Shown here: positions 11,501 through 19,876 of the stretch, piece by piece
How positions within the stretch are numbered: position 1 is the stretch's first letter
Layout: the number at the start of each line of letters is the position of its first letter
DNA from: Gari tellinella
Lineage: Eukaryota; Mollusca; Bivalvia; Cardiida; Psammobiidae
Direction: 5' to 3'
Assembly: GCA_922989275.2 (NCBI GenBank)
Contig: OV277867.1
Location: 40,290,070 to 40,354,069, forward strand
Length of the DNA stretch: 64,000 bases
Program-made: the position numbers and the translations under genes
The notes under the pieces: model-generated
Told to the model about the DNA's origin: nothing
Databases searched by the model: none
The model's input: the letters and a program-made list of their open reading frames with translations, nothing else

Positions 11501-14440
11501 AATACAAACCTGAATAGTGAAATGGACTAGGCTTAATTTGAAACTGCAACATTGTCCATATTTATAGTTTCAGGGGTTAATGAGTTACGCTGCTGCTTGT
11601 TTTAAAACCCATTACCCCATAAATACGCCTTTTTACGCCTTTGATATATTCCTCCATTAAAGAAAATAGGTCAAATTTATGTAGTCATGAATATGTGTCA
11701 TAAGAAATATTTTCCTTATCAAAGCTGATGGTAGCTTAAAGCAGGCTGAAAGTAAAGCAGAATGTGCCTTAAGGCACATTCTGCTTTACTTTCAATCTGC
11801 TTTAAGTGGCCAACTGTTTTCAAAACTAGAAACAGGCTATGGGGTAATGGGTAAGCATGATCTTTTAAATAACCGTGTATTGGGTTTTATTGTACATTGA
11901 AAGATAATTTGTTGTAAGAAATTTTATGATCAGATATCAATCATATATAGTTTGGCTGATTGATATTCAATGTGTTAGTCCTTGTAATTTAGTATGTTTG
12001 TTTTTCAGTACTTTTGCTGCCCTTCATTTAGACAATCTGACGGAAGATGAGCTGACGTTGTATGACCGCCTGATTAACAAACCATCTAATGACTGGGAGC
12101 TATATTACTGGATGATAGGTAGTCTGATCTCGGAAAATCTCTACTGAACCCTTCTCTTGCTATAAGCGTATAGTCGAACTTCGATATCTCGAACTCGGTT
12201 AAATCGGAACATACCTGTATTTCAAAGTTAAAACGTGGCTTAGCCACGTTTTAACTTTAAAATATGGGTATGTTAGACCTTACCAAGGATGAAACAATGC
12301 AATTCATGTGCCGAACTATCGGATAGTTCGAATTAAGCGAGTTCTAGATATCGAAGTTTGGCTGTATATTGACACCTTCTGAAAACAGTATAGATCTTGA
12401 TGAAACTGTCTGATCAGAGTCAAAACTGTTTTCCTATTGGAATTGTCCGACATGGGTCTGCACTCTGATCTGCTTTCAGCACTATAAGATTTAAGCATCA
12501 GTACAACTTACTGGTATGTAAGGAAAAACAGAATCAGTATTTCTAAGTTCTTAGTTATACCAGCTTTATATGCATATCCAACAGCTCAATATTAATATCA
12601 CTTCAAGGGGAATAATTGAAGTTTTTTAAAACTTTCTTTGATAAAGAGTTGTTTCCCTCCCATAAGTTACAATAGAGAAGATGTTATTCTCTCCTAATAT
12701 ACACATTTGGTTGAAATAAAAGCACAATGCGCATTCAGCCATTAACTCACATTCTCGTTTACTTTCATCCTTATTTACCCCATAAATACGCCTTTTTACG
12801 CCTAAAATTTATTCCTCCACTGAAGAAAGTAGTTCAAACTTGTATAGTCATAAACATGTTTCATAAGAAATGTTTTCTATATTCATGCAGATGATAACTT
12901 AAAGCAGGCTGAAAGTAAAGCAGAATGTGACTTACTTGCTTTAAGTGGTAACATATCTTCAAAATTAAAAACAGGCTATGGGGTAATGGGTTAAGCTACC
13001 ATCAACTAGAATTTAGAAGAAAAAAATCTTTTGGTACCAAGAAATATGTTCATGACTGTAGATAACTATTGGAACCATTTTTAGCTCGCCTGTTCGAAGA
13101 ACAGCAGAGCTAATGTCATACCCCCGGCGTTGGCGTGAGCGTGAGCGTGGCCCATGTTAAAGTTTTTTGGACGGGTTGTTTTAAAGAATATTTGTGCTAG
13201 GGTGCTGAAATTTTGTATGGAGGTTCATTAGGGGTTGAACAGTGATGTTATGAAGTTGGAGTTTAAAAATAATTTAAATTTATGTCAATTTTCAACATAT
13301 TTTGGACTTAGGTTTTTCGACTACAAATCACCAGGTTAAAGTTTTTTGGACGGGTTGTTTTAAAGCTTAATACTTGGACTAGGGGCCTGAAATTTTGTAT
13401 GGAGGTTCATTGGGGGTTAAAAATTGATGTTATGATGTTGGAATTTAAAAATAATTTTAATTTATATCAATTTTTGACACGTCTTGGACTTAAGTTTTTC
13501 GACTACAAATTTCTAGGTTAAAGTTTTTTGGACGGGTTGTTTTAAAGATTAATACTTGTGCTAGGGTGCTTAAATTTTATATGAAGCTTCGTTTGGGGAC
13601 AAACATTGATGTGGCGAAGTTGGAATTTAAAAACAAATTTAATATTTGTCAATTTTTAACATGTTTTTGGACTTACCTGTTTTACTGCAATCACCAGGTT
13701 AAAGTTTTTTGGACGAGTTGTTTTAAAGTAAAATACTTGTGCTAGGGTTCTGAAATTTTGTGTGAAGCTATATTCTGGATCAAACATTGATGTTATGGAG
13801 TTGAAATTTAAAAAGAATTTTAAAATTAGTCAATTTTTAACATGTTTTGGACTTAGCTTTTATACTGCAATCACCAGGTTAAAGTTTTTTGGACGAGTTG
13901 TTTTAAGGTTTAATACTTGTGCTAGGGTGCTGAAATGTTGTATGGAGCTTCATTTGGGAACAAACATTGAGGCTATGAAGTTGTAATCAAAAGTGATCTT
14001 AATTTATTTCATTTTTTGACATGTTTTGGACTTAGTTGTTTTGACCTCAAATCACCAGGTTAAAGATTTTTGGACGGGCTGTTTCAAAGTTTTATATAAC
14101 TAGATTAAGACTAATCATTCATTTAATAATCTTTCTTAACTGAAAATTGGTTTGTTCTGGATACAAGATGTTTTTAGACTTAAATTTCAAGCAGGCGAGC
14201 GTCAGGTGGCTTTGACACCCATTTCTGGTCTTCAGTAGAGGAATAAATTAAATGCGCTAGAAGGCGCTTCTATGGGGGTAAAGGTTAACATGTTTTGCTA
14301 ATAAAGTGTATCTATCTCAAACAGGAAACAAGCCAACACCAGAGGAGTATGACAATTCTGTCATGGACATGATGAAAAAGCATGCTGTGAATGATGATAG
14401 AAGTGTCCGATTACAGCAGCCCGATCTTCCAGAGAAGTAG
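8503..14440 (+). CDS. SDHAF2: Succinate dehydrogenase assembly factor 2, four exons
   Basis: Reconstructed CDS: exons 8503-8571, 10861-11048, 12009-12118 and 14325-14440; 483 coding bases, 160 aa plus TAG. All junctions are GT-AG and phases agree (0, 2, 1). Residues 1-23 start [20 protein letters not shown], basic and serine-rich with no acidic residue until position 21, as in a mitochondrial presequence. The conserved SdhE/SDHAF2 domain starts with [20 protein letters not shown] (66-85), which contains the RGxxE motif (RGMTE, 76-80) needed for covalent FAD attachment to SDHA. It continues with [18 protein letters not shown] (103-120) and an acidic C-terminus ending PDLPEK. The human protein is 166 aa, so this is full length. 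It acts in the mitochondrial matrix on the complex II flavoprotein. The first AATAAA after the stop is at 15094-15099. Fragments of the last exon are tandemly repeated downstream. Confidence 0.95.
8774..9029. mobile_element. hAT-like element with core A inside
   Basis: Ends CAGGGCTGCCATTTCTCCGG and the complement CTTATGGCAGCCCTG, flanked by the 6-bp direct repeat ATATTT. The interior (about 8836-8950) is core A plus the right arm of a TTAA-1 element (AACAGGCTATGTGGTAATGG), so it is a chimera of two families. Confidence 0.7.
9030..9909. other. SDHAF2 intron 1 sequence; TAA microsatellite
   Basis: No gene. A short (TAA)n tract lies at about 9708-9726, followed by AAAGACTTTATTTCAAGAGG. Confidence 0.4.
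9910..10160. mobile_element. TTAA-1 MITE, degenerate
   Basis: Core A hairpin (about 10036-10110) flanked by recognisable left-arm sequence CCCATAAATACAC and right arm AACAGGCTACGGGGTAATGG. The left terminal TTAA is lost. Confidence 0.6.
10183..10545. repeat. 179-bp direct duplication in SDHAF2 intron 1
   Basis: CTTCTATTGAATGGTCA occurs at 10183 and 10362, and the following sequence (TACACTGTTTGCAAAATGT, then AAAACTTTGTCTTAAACCA) is repeated in the same order. A third stub of the unit (AACCAAAGAATATTCCAGAT) appears at 10801 after the TTAA-2 insertion. Confidence 0.75.
10553..10801. mobile_element. TTAA-2 MITE
   Basis: TTAA at 10553-10556 and 10798-10801; ends ACTCTTTCAACACTAAATAT and GTTAAAAGAG. 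Core B hairpin centred at about 10715. It inserted into the 179-bp duplicated sequence, 60 bp upstream of SDHAF2 exon 2. Confidence 0.75.
10861..11048 (+). CDS. SDHAF2: SDHAF2 exon 2
   Basis: Acceptor GATTGACAG before 10861, donor GTACAT at 11049. Encodes residues 24-85 and two bases of Ser86, including the RGxxE motif. Confidence 0.93.
11604..11855. mobile_element. TTAA-1 MITE in SDHAF2 intron 2
   Basis: CCCATTACCCCATAAATACG at the left, GGCTATGGGGTAATGGG at the right, and a near-perfect core A hairpin at about 11732-11812. A degenerate TTAA-2-like core lies just upstream (about 11400-11480). Confidence 0.8.
12009..12118 (+). CDS. SDHAF2: SDHAF2 exon 3
   Basis: Acceptor TTTTTCAG before 12009, donor GTAGTC at 12119. 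Encodes the family signature NDWELYYW. Phase in 2, phase out 1. Confidence 0.95.
12170..12367. mobile_element. TA-7 MITE
   Basis: Starts TATAGTCGAACTTCGATATC and ends with the diverged complement. The centre is the perfect hairpin AAAACGTGGCTTAGCCACGTTTT. It lies 50 bp after SDHAF2 exon 3. Confidence 0.75.
12773..12994. mobile_element. TTAA-1 MITE with half-deleted core
   Basis: Left arm TTACCCCATAAATACGCC, right end GGGGTAATGGG then TTAA at 12991-12994. The right arm of the core A hairpin is largely lost. Confidence 0.75.
13080..14215. repeat. 180-bp tandem array inside a GCTCGCCTG-bounded repeat (SDHAF2 intron 3)
   Basis: Six copies of a unit starting GTTAAAGTTTTTTGGACGGG at 13155, 13335, 13517, 13699, 13879 and 14059 (period 180-182). 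The array is bounded by AGCTCGCCTGTTCGAAGAAC at 13083 and GCAGGCGAGCG near 14200, which look like inverted ends of one dispersed element. Open frames within it lack protein character. Confidence 0.85.
14325..14440 (+). CDS. SDHAF2: SDHAF2 exon 4 and stop
   Basis: Acceptor CTCAAACAG before 14325. Encodes residues 123-160 ending QQPDLPEK and TAG at 14438-14440. The last 13 codons are the start of the 488/698-bp unit repeated in tandem downstream. Confidence 0.93.
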
Positions 14441-14584
14441 CTTTGATCTGACGATAGTTGTGAATATGTAGCATCTCTGTGAACAAAACTAGGAATTGAT
14501 GATCAACACTGTCTGGTCAGGCATTTGTCTACCACTATCAGCTGTTGAAACTGTTTGTGTTGAATCAACTATGGTTTACTGTGT

Positions 14585-14988
14585 ACAGTAAAACCTCTCT
14601 ACTATGACCACTAAATAGCATCAAGGCAGATGGCTGCTTAAAGCAAGGTGACAACAAAACAGAAAGCTCCTAAAGGAGCTTTCTGTTTTATTGGCACCTT
14701 GCTTTAAGGTGCCACATGTCTTTCATTTAACCCTTAGCCTGCCACTCACGACTATAGCTCCATATGCAAACAGCTTGGATCCGGATGAGACGCCGAGTAA
14801 CTCGGCGTCTCATCCGGATCCAAGCTGTTTGACACTCGGACAACATTTTCAGCAATTTCGAGCAACTTTGAAGCACTTTGAAACTTGAAGCAGACGAGAA
14901 ATATAGCAGACGACAATTTATTCGGCGGGCTAAGGGTTAATCAATTAGCCTTTTTTTTAGTGGTCATAATTTGAAAGTTTTACTGTGT
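14585..14988. mobile_element. TA-4 MITE, copy 1, split by TTAA-3
   Basis: Ends ACAGTAAAACCTCTCTAC and GTTTTACTGT. The core hairpin is GCTTAAAGCAAGGTGACAAC with centre AGAAAGCTCCTAAAGGAGCT. Interrupted at 14727 by the TTAA-3 element. Confidence 0.8.
14727..14940. mobile_element. TTAA-3 MITE, 206 bp, with TTAA duplication
   Basis: Element 14731-14936; TTAA at 14727-14730 and 14937-14940. Ends CCCTTAGCCTGCCA and the complement of GGCGGGCTAAGGG. Core C hairpin: GGATCCGGATGAGACGCCGA and its complement. The empty site (TTTCATTTAATCAATTAG) is preserved in the tandem copy at about 15420, which proves both the boundaries and the TTAA duplication. CCC-starting ends with TTAA are piggyBac-like. Confidence 0.92.
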
Positions 14989-15282
14989 ATTGTAAAAAGT
15001 AATTTTTATATGCAAGATGGCAACAGTATTCTTTAGCTTTTGGAATTTAGTCAGAACATATGTGTTTCAATGACAAGAGAAGAATTTGTGTACAATAAAA
15101 GTGTTCGATTGCAGCAGCCCAATCTTCCAGAGAAGTAGACTTGATCTGACGGTAGTTGTGAATATGTAGCATCTCTGTGAACAAAACTAGGAATTGATGA
15201 TCAACACTGTCTGGTCAGGCATTTGTCTACCACTATCAGCTGTTGAAACTGTTTGTGTTGAATCAACTATGGTTTACTGTGT

Positions 15283-15478
15283 ACAGTAAAACCTCTCTAC
15301 TATGACCACTAAATAGCATCAAGGCAGATGGCTGCTTAAAGCAAGGTGACAACAAAACAGAAAGCTCCTGAAGGAGCTTTCTGTTTTATTGGCACCTTGC
15401 TTTAAGGTGCCACATGTCTTTCATTTAATCAATTAGCCCTGTTTTTATTGGTCATAATTTGGAAGTTTTACTGTGTAT
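15283..15478. mobile_element. TA-4 MITE, copy 2 (uninterrupted)
   Basis: Same element as at 14585 but without nested insertion. It therefore serves as the empty-site reference for copies 1 and 3. Confidence 0.8.
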
Positions 15479-15772
15479 TGTACAAAGTAATTTTTATATG
15501 AAAGATGGCAACAGTATTCTTTAGCTTTTGGAATTTAGTCAGAACATATGTGTTTCAATGACAAGAGAAGAATTTGTGTACAATAAAAGTGTTCTATTGC
15601 AGCAGCCCAATCTTCCAGAGAAGTAGACTTGATCTGACGGTAGTTGTGAATATGTAGCATCTCTGTGAACAAAAGGAGGAATTGATGATCAACACTGTCT
15701 AGTCAGGCATTTGTCTACCACTATCAGCTGTTGAAACTGTTTGTGTTGAATCAACTATGGTTTACTGTGTAC

Positions 15773-16225
15773 AGTAAAATCTCCCCATTATGACCACTTA
15801 ATAACATAAATTATTTTTGTGTTTAATGCAGGTGGCTGCTTAACTCTTTGAACCCTAGTCCCGCATGTAGGCGTGCTTTTCAAACAGTGTACATGTGAAT
15901 AGTACACTTGTCCTATGCAAACAGTGAAGACCCTGACCAGAGGGCTCCGAAAGGAGCCATCTGATCAGGTTCTTCACTGTTTCTCACAATGCCAAACATT
16001 GACAAAAACAACCCTTAAAAGTCAGAAATGGACTAGACTAAAATGGAAACTGGAATTTTCCATTTAAAGTTTCAGGGAGGAAAGAGTTAAAGCAAAGTGA
16101 CAAGAAAACAGAAAGCTCCTAAACTAAAGGAGCTTTCTGTTTTATTATCACCTTGCTTTAAGGTGCCACATGTCTTCCATGTAATCAATAAGCCTTAACT
16201 TTTTTAGTGGTCGTACTATTGTTAA
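15773..16225. mobile_element. TA-4 MITE, copy 3, split by TTAA-2
   Basis: Left end ACAGTAAAATCTCCCCATTA, right end TAGTGGTCGTACTAT. The core arm GCTGCTTAAAGCAA is split at its TTAA by a 251-bp TTAA-2 element. Confidence 0.8.
15840..16090. mobile_element. TTAA-2 MITE nested in the TA-4 core
   Basis: TTAA at 15840-15843 and 16087-16090. Ends CTCTTTGAACCCTAGTCC and GGGAGGAAAGAG. Core B hairpin centred at about 15950 (AGGGCTCCGAAAGGAGCC). Nearly identical to the copies at 34042 and 58755. Confidence 0.9.
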
Positions 16226-16566
16226 TCAAGAACTAAATAGTAACATTTACATGTATTTGCAAGATGGCAACAGTAATCTTTGCTTCTGGAATTTAGTCTG
16301 AACAGATGTGATTCAATGACAAGAGAAGAATTTGTGTCTGGACTGTAAATTCTATGTACAATGGTCACTTAACCAAGGGCTCAAGATAAAGGGAGCAAAC
16401 TCGAGTTATCCAACATGTTCTTCTTAATGGCTGAATCAAACCCTATGGTATGACTACTAGTTAGAATAATCTTTTCCAGACAATTCTAATGAGTAGTCAC
16501 ACAATAGGGTGTGATATAGACATTAAGATTTTAGTTGCTGAAATACTCCACACCTTATCTTTGGCC

Positions 16567-17041
16567 CTGTTAACCCTTTGCTCCATAGTCTGTTTCTCCT
16601 TCTAAAGACATGTGACCACTTAAAGCAGGATGAAATGTGCATTCTGCTTTACTTCAGCCTGCGTTAACCCTTTGGACCCTAATCACGCATATAAGCGTCA
16701 TTTGCAAACAGTGTACCTGAGAAGAGTACACATGTCCTATGCAAACAGTGAAGATCCAGATCACCTCTGATCTGGGTCTTCACTATTTGTCATTTTACAA
16801 TATATTGTCTAAAACAACCCTAAATAGTTAAAATGGATTAGACTAAATTGAGTTAAAATGGATTAGACTAAATTGGGAATATTGGAATTGTCCATTTTAA
16901 GTTTCAGGGAGGAAAGAGTTAAGCTACCCTAGTTTGTTTAAATATATTTTTATGGTGCATATTCGTGGCTGTTAAACAATGAACAAATTTCATTAGTGGA
17001 GGATTAAATTAAGGACATAATATTTATAGGGTAATGGGTTC
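16567..17041. mobile_element. TTAA-1 MITE split by TTAA-2 (16664-16922)
   Basis: The outer element has left arm CCCTTTGCTCCATAGTCTG and right end TAGGGTAATGGG. The TTAA-2 element sits in the core A arm, turning GCCTGC-TTTAAGC into GCCTGCG-TTAA...TTAA-GC. The inner one has a shortened core B hairpin and a local duplication of GTTAAAATGGATTAGACTAA. Confidence 0.75.
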
Positions 17042-17330
17042 ACACACAAAAAATGGCACTGTCTAAATAATCTACCACTGCTTCATGCAAGACAAAATGA
17101 ATGCAGAGATAACTTTTTGCATTACTTTTATCTTATAGTTAGCCAATACCTTTATCCTATAAAGGCTAAACCTATTTTCTTTTGAGTCCAGACTGGTTTC
17201 ATCTTTTTTTCTTGAATTTAGAGAAAACTAGTTTGTTTAACTTAACCCATATTATAAAAAAAAAAGTCAGACATAATTATTAATTTGAATGCAACAGAAT
17301 GATGTGAGAGTTTTGTATAGTTGGAATGTA

Positions 17331-17739
17331 CAGTAAAACCTCTCTATTACGACCACTATATGAAAGAAAACTTCAAGTGGATGCTTAAAGCAAGATGATA
17401 CTGTCATCTTGCTTTAACCCTTTACCTGATAGCATTGTTTCTAGTATTGAAGATATGTGACTACTTAAAGTAGGTTGAAAGTAAAGCAGAATGCGCCTTA
17501 ATGCGCATTCTACTTTACTTTCAGCCTACTTTAAGCTATCCAGCGCTAGAATATAGAAAACATTCCATGTAAAATGTATTCATGACTGATTAAATTGGAA
17601 CTATTTTCTTCAGCGGATGAATAAATCATATCCGCTAAAAGGCGCTTCTATTGGGGAAAGGGTTAAGCTGTCACCTGTCTTAAATGCTATCAATCAGCCT
17701 ACATTTCAGTGGTTATATTAGAGAGGTTTTACTGTATAT
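17331..17739. mobile_element. TA-4 MITE split by TTAA-1 (17414-17666)
   Basis: The outer ends TACAGTAAAACCTCTCTA and GAGAGGTTTTACTGTA are intact. The inner TTAA-1 (CCCTTTACC variant, full core A hairpin) lies between TTAA at 17414-17417 and 17663-17666, exactly in the outer core arm GCTTTAAGC. Confidence 0.88.
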
Positions 17740-18124
17740 TAGTCTTCTGTGAACTCGCTACATTGCAGTAACTTTTCTTGCCAGGCCCTTTATGTTTCAT
17801 ACCTTATATTACTGATCAGATGCAGTGTAATGCGAGGTCTGATCAGAATCCTAACTGTTTGTCAAAGTTGACTGCAGTCTGCAATGATGGTGAATGGATT
17901 AAAGTAGATTTTCCTGTCTTGGAATATATTGAATCAAACTTAAATAACACTAAATATTGATGCATGTTATTAAGTTATTTATACGTACTGTTTACCAGCT
18001 CTTGAGTGAATTTTGTTATTTTCTTGAATAAAAACATTATTTAAGCTTTCCTTGTTTGACTCGATCTGTGTTTGACATTTTCAGTTTTTGACCTTATTAA
18101 TTTTGTTCAGTCATATTTGTCCCT

Positions 18125-18367
18125 TTAACCCATTACCCCATAAATACGCCTTTCTATGCCTTTAAAGTTTTCTTCCACTAAAGAAAGTAGTTCCATTTTT
18201 ATACAGTGATGTATATTTACCATTAGAAATATTGTCTATATTCTAACAGATAGTAGCTTAAAGCAGGCTGAAAGTAATGCAGAATGTGCCTTAAGGCACA
18301 TTCTGCTTTACTTTCAACCTGCTTTAAGTGATCATCTATCTTTAAAACTAGAAACAGGCTATGGTTA
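18125..18367. mobile_element. TTAA-1 MITE
   Basis: TTAA at 18125-18128 and 18364-18367. Left end CCCATTACCCCATAAATACG, near-perfect core A. The right end is truncated at GGCTATGG and runs straight into a decayed TTAA-2 (CCCTAGTCACGTG, about 18368-18660), another shared-TTAA junction. Confidence 0.8.
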
Positions 18368-18680
18368 AACCCTAGTCACGTGTATAAACATCAGTTGCAA
18401 ACAGTGTATGGTACCTGTGAAGAGTACACTTGTCCTATGCGAACAGGGAAGATCCAGACCACTCTGAACATCTATCATCTGAACTATTACATTGACTAAT
18501 AAAAGAAAGAAAATTCCTAGAAAAGGGAAAAGACTGAAACAGAACATTTCAGAAAATGGTACAGACCCTGATAAGACGGCTCCTTCATAAAACTGTCTGA
18601 GCCGAGTCTTACATGGTTTTTGAGAAAAGTATTCACTACACTTTAAGGAGTAGGGTTGATAAAGTTAAATCAGAACACTG

Positions 18681-18931
18681 TTAACCCATTACTCTATGAA
18701 TATGCCTCTTTACACCTTTAATTTATTCCTTCACTGAAGAAAATAGTTCCAACTCGTACATTTATGGATATGTATCATGAGAAATTGTTTCTATATTCTA
18801 ATAGGTGGCAGCTTAAAGTAGGCTGAAAGTAAAGCAGAATGGGCTTAAGGCACATTCTGCTTTACTTTCAACCTGGTTTAAGTGGTCACCTGTCTTCAAA
18901 ACTAGAAACATGCTATTAGGTAATGGGTTAA
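18681..18931. mobile_element. TTAA-1 MITE
   Basis: TTAA at both ends. CCCATTACTCTATGAATATG at the left, TAGGTAATGGG at the right, core A at about 18812-18880. Confidence 0.8.
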
Positions 18932-19021
18932 AATTATGAATGGGAAAGGAATGACAAATAATTCATTGCAGGTATATACAGGTATATAGCTTCAGACGAT
19001 GTTCAACAGTACAGCATAATT

Positions 19022-19553
19022 TTAAAGAGGCTCGCAACCGGATTTAGCATTAAAAATGGTAATTTGTAAATATATGTCAAATGATTATATAAATGGGTAA
19101 GATTAAGTTTAGGATAATAAATTCTGTTAAAAAATGCATTTCCAAAAAAAAAAAAAAAGCTCTGGTTGGATTCGAACCCGTGACCCTCCATTGCGGAGAC
19201 AAACAAGAAAAATGAGGACACGCCTTTACCGCCTCGACCATGGACGCTCTCTATATATATGGTTGCGAATTAACGTACTTCACTGGTAGCGCTTAATACT
19301 ACATTATTCGGCTCCGGTTTATGTCAGAGCCCGTGTAGAGAAGCAACAACAACAGCAAAACCGTCAGCTGACGCTATTGAAAAACGATGGAATATATCTA
19401 AAAAAACTAAGATTCGGTGACGATTCTAGAGACTTTTTTTGGACTGATCATATTTTTTTAATGTCAGAAGCCAAATAATGCCACAAATTTGCTTTTATTT
19501 GAGTATTTTATTTTATTTTGACAAGTACACCATCCGGTTGCGAGTCCCTTTAA
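19022..19553. mobile_element. TTAA-t element carrying a tRNA-like unit, copy 1
   Basis: TTAA at 19022-19025 and 19550-19553; element of 524 bp with ends AGAGGCTCGCAACCGG and the complement CCGGTTGCGAGTCCCT. The second copy at 57674-58220 matches over almost its whole length. No protein coding. An internal tRNA-like sequence lies on the minus strand. Confidence 0.85.
19159..19250 (-). ncRNA. tRNA-like Pol III unit with terminator inside TTAA-t
   Basis: On the minus strand: box A-like TGGTCGAGGCGGTAAAGG, about 60 nt later a canonical box B GGGTTCGAATCC, then directly a run of about 15 T (plus-strand A-run at 19144-19158), which would terminate RNA polymerase III. The length of about 92 nt resembles a Leu/Ser-type tRNA. 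The anticodon arm does not fold convincingly, so I call it tRNA-derived, not a working tRNA. Confidence 0.6.
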
Positions 19554-19566
19554 AATAAAAATCTGT

Positions 19567-19737
19567 TTAACCCATTACCCCATAGCCTGATTCTAGTTTT
19601 GAAAATAGGTGACCACTTAAAGTAGGGCTGAAAGTAAAGCAGAATGTGCTTAAAGGCGCATTCTGATCTACTTTCAACCTGCTTTAAGTGGTCACATAGC
19701 TTCAAAACTAGAAACAGGCTATTGGGTAATGGGTTAA
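19567..19737. mobile_element. Symmetric 171-bp TTAA-1 variant
   Basis: TTAA at 19567-19570 and 19734-19737. Unlike other TTAA-1 copies, both sides are the same right arm (GCCTGATTCTAGTTTTGAAA versus its complement), so the whole element is one long hairpin. Confidence 0.85.
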
Positions 19738-19876
19738 GATGGATGGGCAGATGGAGTGATTCCAGTTTACCCCCAAAACATTTTCGGGGTGGGGGTATTG
19801 GGTTTATTAACTTTATATTTAACAACTATTCTCAAGAAAATATATGTCTAATAATATAAAGTGACACAAACAATAC

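Larger units (their letters stand above)
14399..16337 (+). repeat. Three tandem copies of the SDHAF2 3' end
   Basis: The segment beginning in exon 4 (GTGTCCGATTACAGCAGCCC at 14403) recurs at 15101 and 15589. Copy spacing is 698 then 488 bp. The 210-bp difference equals one TTAA-3 insertion (206 bp plus TTAA) in copy 1. Copy 3 instead carries a TTAA-2 element. Each copy holds the last 13 codons of SDHAF2 with stop (SVRLQQPNLPEK, SVLLQQPNLPEK), 3' UTR and a TA-4 element, and each unit junction supplies AATAAA. Confidence 0.9.
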
